Shown here piece after piece: positions 7,690 to 13,857 of a stretch of 21,060 nucleotides of DNA. Numbering within the stretch: position 1 is the stretch's first letter; every line of letters begins with the position of its first letter. The DNA comes from CAZWZG01 sp964638245 (GTDB lineage: Bacteria; Pseudomonadota; Alphaproteobacteria; Rhodobacterales; Rhodobacteraceae). Made by a program: the position numbers and the translations under genes. The stretch spans positions 1-21,060 of the forward strand of contig CAZWZG010000041.1 in NCBI GenBank assembly GCA_964638245.1. Reading direction: 5' to 3'. The notes under the pieces were generated by a model. It saw only the letters and a program-made list of their open reading frames with translations. It ran no database searches and was not told where the DNA came from.

Positions 7690-7705
7690 TTGAGCATCGG
7701 TTCAA
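7690..7705. promoter_or_regulatory. Candidate operator in the lipoprotein/tetR divergent region
   Basis: An imperfect palindrome, TTGAGC-ATCG-GTTCAA (5 of 6 arm positions pair), lies in the 79-bp gap between the divergent lipoprotein and tetR starts. TetR-family repressors commonly bind palindromes in such shared promoter regions. The assignment is inference from position and symmetry only. Confidence 0.3.
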
Positions 7706-7719
7706 TTCATGGTCGGCCC

Positions 7720-8298
7720 ATGGCGAGGACACGGGGCAGCGACGGAAAAGAGACGGAGGCGCGCGTTTTCGCGGCGGCCAAAACGCTTTTTGCCGAGCGG
7801 GGCTTTGGGGCCGTTGGGATGCGCGATGTGGCTGAGGCGGTGGGGATCCGCGTTGGCGGGCTATATCGCTATGTCCCGGACAAGGACAGTCTTCTGGTGT
7901 CGATCATGGACGCCCATATGATGACGCGTCGTGCGGCCTGTCCGCCCCCTCAAGGCGAACCATTGAAGGACTTCGAGGCCTTCGTGGACGCGCAATTTGC
8001 GGCACTTTGCGACGATGCCGAGGGTGCCGCGATTGTCACACGCGACCGGGTCTGGCTGCCGGTTGCAGCGCGCGCACGGATCGAGCGGATCGAGACCGAG
8101 ATTCTCGAGCACCTGACGGGCATTCTCAGCGATGGACGCAAAACGGTGTTTCAACTGCCCGACGCGCAAGCTGGAGCAATTGCGGTACTGTCGGTTCTTG
8201 AGGCGTTTTCGCGTCCGGGCGGCGAATTCTCGCGTCTCGGGGCTGCGCGCGCACAGCGGATTTCTGCCAATTTCGCCCGGCGGATCGCCAAAAGCTGA
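7720..8298 (+). CDS. TetR-family transcriptional regulator
   Basis: A 192-residue regulator, probably a ligand-responsive dimeric repressor. The N-terminal helix-turn-helix domain spans about residues 10-57, with the recognition region AVGMRDVAEAVGIRVGGLYRY (31-51) typical of TetR proteins. The C-terminal part (about 70-192) is all-helical and would bind a ligand that cannot be predicted. The ATG at 7720 was chosen because it starts directly before the first helix of the fold; no clear ribosome binding site precedes it, so translation may be leaderless or weak. A longer frame to 7564 overlaps the divergent lipoprotein gene and is rejected. Likely targets are the lipoprotein/hom side of the divergent promoter, itself, and the membrane protein 65 bp downstream. 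Confidence 0.92.
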   Translation: MARTRGSDGKETEARVFAAAKTLFAERGFGAVGMRDVAEAVGIRVGGLYRYVPDKDSLLVSIMDAHMMTRRAACPPPQGEPLKDFEAFVDAQFAALCDDAEGAAIVTRDRVWLPVAARARIERIETEILEHLTGILSDGRKTVFQLPDAQAGAIAVLSVLEAFSRPGGEFSRLGAARAQRISANFARRIAKS

Positions 8299-8363
8299 GC
8301 ACGCCTTGACGCTACGCTGTGCCTTTGAAACGCTCGTGCGCAACAAAAGAACACGGCGGTTTC

Positions 8364-9065
8364 ATGGATGTTTTCACCCTTTCGGGCCTGACAGGGCTTG
8401 TCATCTATCTGGGCACTTATGGTGCTTTGCAGATGGGGTGGATGCGTGCGGACCGCTATCGGTTTGCCGCGCTCAATATCCTTGCCGCGGGCTTGGTGTT
8501 GCTAGGGGTCTTTGCGCATCTTGATCCGGGTTGGGCCGTGGTGCCAGTACTTTGGATCGTGTTGAGCGCAGCGGGTCTCGTGCGGCTTTGGCAGATCAAT
8601 CAGCTTCTTGAGTTCACCGATTTCGAGCGTGAATTCATGCAGACCAAGCTCAAGTCGCTGTCCTTGCGCGAGGCGCGCCAGTTGCTGGATGAAGGGCGCT
8701 GGGTCGAAGGCTGGCGGGGTCAGAAGATGGCTCAGCAAGGCGAAGAGATCGGCAAGCTCTACTACCTCAGCCGGGGTGAAGCGGACATCATTGTGGACGG
8801 CGCGCCCGTTGCGCGGATCGGTGCCGGGTCTTTCATCGGCGAATTGACCGTGCTCGAAGGCGGTCCGGCGAATGCGTCAGTGGTCCTGTCGCGCCCCTCG
8901 ACGTTCTTCGAGATCCCGTCACAGAACTTGCGCGCTTTGGCGGATGCCTATCCGGATTTGCGCGCCCATCTTCAGAAAAGCCTGCTGGATGACACGCAGG
9001 CCAAGCTTCTGAAGACCAATGCAAGCCTTGCGGAAGAGCGGGCACCCTTGCGCAGCGCGGGCTAG
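8364..9065 (+). CDS. CBU_0592-like membrane protein with degenerate cNMP-binding domain
   Basis: A 233-residue protein joining an N-terminal three-span membrane domain (about 6-24, 33-50, 56-76) that resembles the CBU_0592 family to a cytoplasmic Crp-like cyclic-nucleotide-binding beta roll (about 85-195). The phosphate-binding cassette FIGELTVLEGGPANASVV (157-174) keeps the Gly-Glu pair (159-160). The position of the cAMP-contacting Arg82 of E. coli CRP is Asn170, so classical cyclic nucleotide binding is doubtful. There is no DNA-binding domain; a basic/helical tail (about 196-233) ends the protein. The start at ATG 8364 is the one closest to span 1; a GTG at 8319 would add 15 residues. It probably shares a transcript with tetR. 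It may be a membrane-tethered sensor or scaffold. Confidence 0.85.
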   Translation: MDVFTLSGLTGLVIYLGTYGALQMGWMRADRYRFAALNILAAGLVLLGVFAHLDPGWAVVPVLWIVLSAAGLVRLWQINQLLEFTDFEREFMQTKLKSLSLREARQLLDEGRWVEGWRGQKMAQQGEEIGKLYYLSRGEADIIVDGAPVARIGAGSFIGELTVLEGGPANASVVLSRPSTFFEIPSQNLRALADAYPDLRAHLQKSLLDDTQAKLLKTNASLAEERAPLRSAG

Positions 9066-9098
9066 GCCCTTCATCTGGACGAAAATATCCCGGGGGGT

Positions 9099-9118
9099 CC
9101 GGGGGGCTGGCCCCCCGG
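9099..9118. terminator. Bidirectional terminator hairpin
   Basis: CCGGGGGGC (9099-9107) pairs perfectly with GCCCCCCGG (9110-9118) across a 2-nt apex (a realistic fold opens a 4-nt loop). It lies between the converging stops of the membrane cNMP-like gene and pirin. No long T-run follows on either strand, so it is a strong hairpin without the canonical tail. The adjoining GACGAAAATATCCCGGGG on the left looks like a conserved part of the same element. Confidence 0.7.
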
Positions 9119-9128
9119 CATCCTTGTC

Positions 9129-10040
9129 CTAATGCGCTGGCTTGATGAACGTCCCGTTCTGCAATTCGCGTACGGCTGTCATCAGTTCCTCGCGCGTGTT
9201 CATAACGATGGGTCCATGCCAAGCCACGGGTTCTTCGATCGGCGCACCTGAGATCAGCAGGAACCTTACGCCCTCGGGGCCAGCCTGAACCGTAACCTCA
9301 TCCCCGGTACCAAACCGGATCAGGGTGCGATCCCCGGAAAGGTCACGAATATTGACCTCTTCACCCATCACCTCTTTTTCAAGAAGCACGCCGGAGGGGG
9401 CCGACGCATCGGCGAACGCGGCTTGCCCTTCAAAGACATAGGCAAAAGCCTTGCGATAGGTGTCGACCTTAAACGTCTTCTTCACGCCCGCAGGTACGGT
9501 GATGTCGAGGTATTGCGGGTCCGTCGGGATGCCGTCCACGGGGCCTGACTTGCCCCAGAATTCGCCCACGATGATCTTCACGCGCGTGCCGTCGTCATCG
9601 ATCACCTCGGGAATGTCACCGGCGGCAAAGTCCTGATAGCGCGGATCGGTCATTTTCAGATCGCCCGGCAAATTCGCCCAAAGCTGGAACCCGTGCATCT
9701 GACCTTTGGCATTCCCCTTGGGCATTTCCTGATGAAGGATGCCCGAGCCCGCGGTCATCCATTGCACCGAGCCCGCGCCGAGCGTGCCTTGATTGCCAAG
9801 GCTGTCGCCGTGCTCGACGGTGCCATTCAGCACATAAGTGATCGTCTCGATCCCGCGGTGGGGGTGCCAGGGAAAGCCCTTGATGAAATCCTCGACCCGG
9901 TCATTGCGGAAATCGTCAAACAGCAGGAACGGGTCAAGTTCGCTTGGGTCGCCAAACCCGAAGGCGCGGTGCAAATGGACGCCTGCGCCTTCGATGAAGG
10001 GCTGAGCGTTGCGTTCGTCGGCGATGGGTCGGATGGACAT
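9129..10040 (-). CDS. Pirin family protein
   Basis: A 303-residue bicupin of the pirin family, metal-dependent proteins some of which act as quercetin 2,3-dioxygenases and others as redox-linked regulators. The N-terminal cupin keeps the metal ligands: His59 and His61 in FPWHPHRGIET, and His103 and Glu105 in SGILHQEMP. HGDSLGNQG (77-85) is also typical. The C-terminal cupin (about 180-295) is conserved in shape but lacks a metal set, and contains WHGPIVMNTREEL (274-286), a family hallmark. The ATG at 10040 has AGGAG 8 bp upstream; a longer frame to 10073 is less likely. No adjacent LysR regulator is present, although many pirin genes have one. A palindrome at 10102-10127 may control it. Substrate unknown. 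Confidence 0.95.
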   Translation of the reverse strand: MSIRPIADERNAQPFIEGAGVHLHRAFGFGDPSELDPFLLFDDFRNDRVEDFIKGFPWHPHRGIETITYVLNGTVEHGDSLGNQGTLGAGSVQWMTAGSGILHQEMPKGNAKGQMHGFQLWANLPGDLKMTDPRYQDFAAGDIPEVIDDDGTRVKIIVGEFWGKSGPVDGIPTDPQYLDITVPAGVKKTFKVDTYRKAFAYVFEGQAAFADASAPSGVLLEKEVMGEEVNIRDLSGDRTLIRFGTGDEVTVQAGPEGVRFLLISGAPIEEPVAWHGPIVMNTREELMTAVRELQNGTFIKPAH

Positions 10041-10101
10041 GGGGCGCACTCCTAGATGGGTTTCCTCAAACATAGGGCGTTTGCTGACGTGCGCAATTTG
10101 A

Positions 10102-10127
10102 GGATATGTGTCGCCTGACGCATATTC
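10102..10127. promoter_or_regulatory. Palindromic operator over divergent pirin promoter region
   Basis: Inverted arms GGATATGTGTC (10102-10112) and GACGCATATTC (10117-10127) match at 9 of 11 positions across GCCT, with a perfect ATATG/CATAT core spaced by 12 bp. A plausible plus-strand promoter overlaps it (TTGAGG at 10098, CATATT at 10121, 17-bp spacing) and would serve the downstream small membrane protein. A possible pirin promoter on the minus strand (TTGCGC, 16 bp, TATGTT) lies just beside it. Confidence 0.5.
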
Positions 10128-10180
10128 TGTGCGGAAATTATACCCTTTTACGGTGCGCGCGCACTGGCTAGAGCAGGGCC

Positions 10181-10657
10181 ATGGGCGATGATCTTCTTCT
10201 TTCGGTCAAGGCGTCGGCGGCGCGGCGCGCGATCGCATCGGCTGCGGTGGCGATGGTCGGCCTTGTTTTGTTGCAGTTTGGCGTCTCGGGCGATGCGGGT
10301 CTGGTCGGGGGCGCAACCGTGCTTGCGCTGGGCGCGCTGTCACTTTGGGCGTCGTTTCTGTCCTGGACCCGCACGGATCGCACGCTGATCCTGACGCGTG
10401 ACGGTTTGAGCGAAGAGGGCGGTCCGCTCCTCGTGCCATGGGATCAGATCGAGGCGGTGGATCGGGGTGCCTTTGCGTTCAAGCCATCGGGTGGCTTTGT
10501 GCTTGCGCTGAAGTCTCGGCAGCCAAGGCAATGGGTGCCCGGCTTCTGGTGGTGCATTGGCAAGCGGTTCGGGGTCGGTGGGTTCCTCCCGGCCTGGCAA
10601 ACGCGCCTGATGGCGGATGTCATTTCCGAGGAGGTTCTGGGTATCCCCAAGAAATAA
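10181..10657 (+). CDS. Hypothetical two-span membrane protein
   Basis: A 158-residue protein with two adjacent hydrophobic segments (about 18-37 and 41-61) forming a helical hairpin. A C-terminal cytoplasmic domain follows (about 66-158), with predicted beta strands around RTLILTRDGLSEEGGPLLVPW and a Trp-rich segment QWVPGFWWCIGKRFGVGG (116-133). This two-helix plus beta domain plan resembles small membrane proteins with a PH-like or STM3941-like domain, but I cannot assign a family. The ATG at 10181 precedes a short polar N-terminus; only a weak AGGG lies upstream. It is divergent from pirin, sharing a palindromic promoter region, and convergent with the TadG-like B gene. Confidence 0.8.
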   Translation: MGDDLLLSVKASAARRAIASAAVAMVGLVLLQFGVSGDAGLVGGATVLALGALSLWASFLSWTRTDRTLILTRDGLSEEGGPLLVPWDQIEAVDRGAFAFKPSGGFVLALKSRQPRQWVPGFWWCIGKRFGVGGFLPAWQTRLMADVISEEVLGIPKK

Positions 10658-10659
10658 GG

Positions 10660-10698
10660 TGAGGCCCGGCGGACGCTGCCACGTCTAGCCAGGCCTCA
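10660..10698. terminator. Candidate shared terminator
   Basis: TGAGGCC (10660-10666) pairs perfectly with GGCCTCA (10692-10698) around a G/C-rich loop that can form a smaller GGC/GCC stem. It sits in the 65-bp gap between converging genes. The loop is long and there is no T-run, so support is moderate. Confidence 0.4.
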
Positions 10699-10722
10699 GG
10701 CCAGTTTCCCCTCTGGCGTCTC

Positions 10723-12318
10723 TTACTGGGTCAGCTTCAGCTGGTTGATCTGGTTTGCGATCGATTTGAACGCGTACCCGATCTCCAGACCTTCCACGCG
10801 GTAGAAGTGGTTGTCCGAGGACGCGCAGTTGCGCATCACGCCGGCTGAGTAGTCTGTCACCTCAAAGCCGATGGCAAAGATGACCATGCCGTTGGTGCGG
10901 GCTGCCGAGCAGACCGTGGACAGGCGCTGGTCCTTCTTGGAGGCGCTCACCCCACCACGCGGTGCGTAGAAGTTGTCGTAGTAGTCATCGGCGTCCCAGG
11001 TCTGGGCATAGTGGTTGTAGTAAGCGTGCCAGCTGAGCGACATCGCATTCCACACCTCAGGCCATGACATACGGATCGCGTCGTCGTCCGAACCACCATC
11101 GGGAGCGTCCTGGAATGTGCGACGGTCGTCGTCATCCGTGGCCCACCAGTAGGTGTCGAATGTGCCGTCGTCGTCCGTGTCCACGCCCATCGAGACGTCA
11201 CCGTCGTCGATGTCGATGAAGACGGGCGAAGGACCATCACGGTAGCCGTTCTTGAGGTAGTACTGGGTCGTATTGATCCCGTCGGTCATGACGACCATGA
11301 ACTTCAGCGTGTCTTCGTCGTTATGCGCTGACGGGCGTCCGATGAAGGCGTTTGGCACTTCATCACCCGCCATTGCCGTCAGAACCGGCTGTAGCGAGGG
11401 GTCCAGAAGGGCCGAGCCCCACTTCACGGCGACATCGATGGACGTGTTGCCCGAAGCATAGAAGTCTTCGATCTGGTTTTTCAGGGCGATGACGTCGTTG
11501 GACCAAGGTGTGATTTCAAAGGCGTCGTCGGTACGGCACACGCGGTAGGACGGTTCACGGCCCCGGTTATACCAGCCCCATGGGTCGAAGTGACCGGCGC
11601 GCTGAAGCTCGTCCGTTGTGGACATCGCTGTCGAATTGAAGTCGTCGTCAACGAACTCGGCACAATGGGAATAGGTATGCTCGTCCGTAGCATTGAATTG
11701 CTGAAGAAGCTCGGCACCGGCGTTCACCTGGGTCGAGTAGGGTATGAGCGAAATCGAGACACGATCGGGTTCGGTGTTTTCAAAGATCTCGTCGATGAAA
11801 TCCTTGGCCGCATCCTGCATATTGGTGAGCTTGTTGTTGCGTCCCATCGAGCCGGACACGTCGAGGATCAGCGAGATTTCGATATTGTTGATCGATTCCT
11901 CGGCAGACGAGATCGAATTCGCGGACAGGCTTTCGACACCCATCATGTGCATGAACATGGTGCCCATATCGACGGTCGAGTTCGCCGTCACCTTCCGGCT
12001 GGTCAGGGTGTCACCGACCTTGGTCTCGGTCACGTCGACTTCATAGTCGAGGATGTCCATGCCAGCTTTGGCGAAATAGTCATCGACAACGACCTTGGGG
12101 TCGACCGTCTGGTCGAGGTCGGCAGCGGCCAGAACGGCGCGGTCGATTGTGTTCTGCGTTTTCACGCGAACGTTTTCATAGCGCATCACGTCCACCGCGA
12201 TGCCCGCGATCATGATCATGCAGATGAACATGAACAAAGAGAAGATGACGAGGGATCCCTCCTCATCGCGCTTGAAGCTGCGAAGGGGACGGATGACGGC
12301 TTGGGGAAAGAAAGCCAT
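10723..12318 (-). CDS. TadG-like pilus protein with von Willebrand A domain (copy B)
   Basis: A 531-residue Tad pilus-associated protein. It has a short basic N-terminus, the TadE/G-type segment EEGSLVIFSLFMF and membrane span (about 22-46), then a von Willebrand A domain with a complete MIDAS: DVSGS (D153, S155, S157), T292 in SGNTSID and D346 in MTDG. A large insert (about 350-470) holds an EF-hand/dockerin-like calcium loop, DTDDDGTFD (380-388), and a Trp/Tyr/Asp-rich patch (about 418-452). Four extracytoplasmic cysteines (219, 261, 470, 498) match those of copy A, and the C-terminus ends QINQLKLTQ as in A. It is likely an exported, surface or pilus-tip component for adhesion. The ATG at 12318 has GGAG (12325-12328) 6 bp upstream; a GTG at 12333 is rejected. 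It is separated from copy A's operon by a terminator, so it needs its own promoter. Confidence 0.9.
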   Translation of the reverse strand: MAFFPQAVIRPLRSFKRDEEGSLVIFSLFMFICMIMIAGIAVDVMRYENVRVKTQNTIDRAVLAAADLDQTVDPKVVVDDYFAKAGMDILDYEVDVTETKVGDTLTSRKVTANSTVDMGTMFMHMMGVESLSANSISSAEESINNIEISLILDVSGSMGRNNKLTNMQDAAKDFIDEIFENTEPDRVSISLIPYSTQVNAGAELLQQFNATDEHTYSHCAEFVDDDFNSTAMSTTDELQRAGHFDPWGWYNRGREPSYRVCRTDDAFEITPWSNDVIALKNQIEDFYASGNTSIDVAVKWGSALLDPSLQPVLTAMAGDEVPNAFIGRPSAHNDEDTLKFMVVMTDGINTTQYYLKNGYRDGPSPVFIDIDDGDVSMGVDTDDDGTFDTYWWATDDDDRRTFQDAPDGGSDDDAIRMSWPEVWNAMSLSWHAYYNHYAQTWDADDYYDNFYAPRGGVSASKKDQRLSTVCSAARTNGMVIFAIGFEVTDYSAGVMRNCASSDNHFYRVEGLEIGYAFKSIANQINQLKLTQ

Positions 12319-12603
12319 GGGCACTCCAATCACTCGTTACGAGGGGCCAAATCGGGCCCGTTACTAAACACCACCGGACACTTTCCGGATTGGTTCTAAA
12401 TTCGCTGAAAAATGTAGTCGAATTGAGGCCTAAAGCGAAGAAAACACGGTTAAATCGCTGTTTTCCGGCGACGGTTTCGATCTTTGGCGGCAACTGTTGT
12501 CAGGACGGGAAACAGTGGCGTGCAAATGGTCGGGTTCGGCAGGGAATGCGAATCATGCGCTCGGCCTGCGTGCCCGCGCAATACGAATGGGCGAGCATTG
12601 GCA
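12319..12603. promoter_or_regulatory. Upstream region of copy B (presumed promoter)
   Basis: The 346 bp between the TadE-like stop and copy B contain a terminator (12604-12640) and then about 285 bp without a credible gene. The promoter for copy B should lie here. I could not pick a convincing -35/-10 pair. Small inverted repeats such as CCGGACACTTTCCGG (12373-12387) and A/T-rich stretches near 12400-12460 are visible. Confidence 0.4.
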
Positions 12604-12640
12604 CAAAAGAAAACGCCGCGCCCTGTTCAAGGCGCGGCGT
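12604..12640 (-). terminator. Rho-independent terminator of the tadG-A/tadE operon
   Basis: On the minus strand a perfect 10-bp stem, ACGCCGCGCC with GGCGCGGCGT (12613-12622 and 12631-12640) and an 8-nt loop, is followed by TTTTCTTTT-type sequence (complement of about 12604-12612). It lies 25 bp after the TadE-like stop. This is the clearest intrinsic terminator in the window and separates copy B from the upstream genes. Confidence 0.9.
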
Positions 12641-12664
12641 CGAAATGTTCAGATGTGACGGTTT

Positions 12665-13267
12665 TTACAGGCCAGATCCGGAATCGGTTCCGTCATCATG
12701 GGTCGTGCCGGTGCCGTCGCCGTAGCCCTCGAAGTTGAGCTGGGGGGCAAAACGCGGGCTGGTCACCACGATATTGTCAAAGGACCGCGGCGGGATGCCG
12801 ACGTTCGCAATGGGTTCGTAAGCGGCCCAAGTTTCGACCACGATGGCGGTATCCGTGTCCGCCATGATCGGGATATGGGGCGTCAGCTGCGCGGTCACCT
12901 CTTCCTGGTTCAGGCTGGGCTTGCCGCGCGTGCCTTCGGACCAGACCAGCATATGCTTGTCTGTATCCGCGTCATAATAGACGACCGTGACACGCAGGTA
13001 AGTGTCGTGGCGCGAGTAGGTCAGGTAGTCGAGGACCTTATTCATCCCATCCAGATAAGCGTCATTGATCAGGTCGGTTTCCCGGCTCAGCATGTCGCCC
13101 ACGGTGTAGGACGCCTTGAGGTTCACGTTCTGCTGACGATAGGCGTCAAAGAAGATGAACATCCCGATGTAGGCCCATGCCATCAATGGGAAAAGCAGCA
13201 TCGCCTCGGCGGAATAGCTGCCGTCTTCTTTCTTGGCGAATTGGCGGATCTTGTGCAGGATCATCAT
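12665..13267 (-). CDS. TadE-like pilus assembly protein (second)
   Basis: A 200-residue minor pilin-like protein. The N-terminus is basic, then EDGSYSAEAMLLFPLM (14-29) and one membrane span (about 23-42), the TadE/G pattern of a polar Gly, a Glu a few residues later and a hydrophobic helix. The extracytoplasmic domain (about 45-180) contains aromatic beta strands such as RVTVVYYDAD and no cysteines, unlike the TadE immediately upstream. The C-terminus is an unusual Gly/Asp/Thr-rich tail (about 179-200). AGGAGG lies 5-6 bp before the ATG at 13267 and overlaps the upstream stop region, and the 10-bp spacing indicates translational coupling. It is the last gene before the terminator. It probably works with the adjacent TadE and TadG-like proteins in a minor-pilin complex. 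Confidence 0.85.
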   Translation of the reverse strand: MMILHKIRQFAKKEDGSYSAEAMLLFPLMAWAYIGMFIFFDAYRQQNVNLKASYTVGDMLSRETDLINDAYLDGMNKVLDYLTYSRHDTYLRVTVVYYDADTDKHMLVWSEGTRGKPSLNQEEVTAQLTPHIPIMADTDTAIVVETWAAYEPIANVGIPPRSFDNIVVTSPRFAPQLNFEGYGDGTGTTHDDGTDSGSGL

Positions 13268-13277
13268 GTTTCCCTCC

Positions 13278-13826
13278 TTAGTCCGGCTCGTTCACGAAAG
13301 CGGTCGACGCAACAAGTCGGTAACCGCCGGTTTCGTCTTTGGGCATGATCAGTCCCATGCCCATTGCGGGGAAAATCGGGTCAACGACCGCACAGACGCG
13401 CACGATCATCAGTTCGTTCTGCTGGCCGTTGGAAAACGCAACTACCGGGTCAATCGTCGACGCTCGGTCGATACAATCGGCGTTGTTGTCCAGAAGGTTC
13501 CAGGTGGTGGTCGACACCGGCTGAAGCTCGATCTGGATGACGTCCATACACTCGGGTATGATCCCGGCTGCATTACAAACGGCCGTCTTGATGTCGTTGT
13601 AGCTGGGCGGATTGCCGGTGTTCAGGCGAAGCGCACGCACCGCAAGGTCCGAAGCGCGTTCAATCATCACCATCCGGATATTGGCCAATCCGACCTCAAA
13701 GGCCGACAGAAAGACGAAGATATAGGCCGGAAAGATCAGCGCGAATTCCACGGTGGCGGCACCGCTTTCGCGGCGCCGGAAAGAGCCGATCCGGCTCTTA
13801 AGTCTGGTGAAGAAAACGTTTCGCAT
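13278..13826 (-). CDS. tadE: TadE-family pilus assembly protein
   Basis: A 182-residue pseudopilin-like protein of the Tad system. After a basic N-terminus comes ESGAATVEFALIFP (20-33), the classical TadE motif with Glu27 of the VEF triplet and a membrane helix (about 26-50). In characterised Tad systems this Gly/Glu site is cut by the prepilin peptidase TadV/CpaA, which is not in the window. The extracytoplasmic domain has four cysteines (84, 93, 118, 145), allowing two disulfides. GGAAGG lies upstream of the ATG at 13826. It begins 31 bp after the stop of copy A and ends 10 bp before the next gene, so the three genes form one minus-strand operon. Confidence 0.9.
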   Translation of the reverse strand: MRNVFFTRLKSRIGSFRRRESGAATVEFALIFPAYIFVFLSAFEVGLANIRMVMIERASDLAVRALRLNTGNPPSYNDIKTAVCNAAGIIPECMDVIQIELQPVSTTTWNLLDNNADCIDRASTIDPVVAFSNGQQNELMIVRVCAVVDPIFPAMGMGLIMPKDETGGYRLVASTAFVNEPD

Positions 13827-13857
13827 GTGTCTGCCCTTCCTTTCTGGGGGCCGTCCT

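Noticed and set aside
11590..12399. Long plus-strand frame opposite TadG-like copy B
   Set aside because: Shadow of a real gene on the other strand; low-complexity His/Asp/Val-rich translation.
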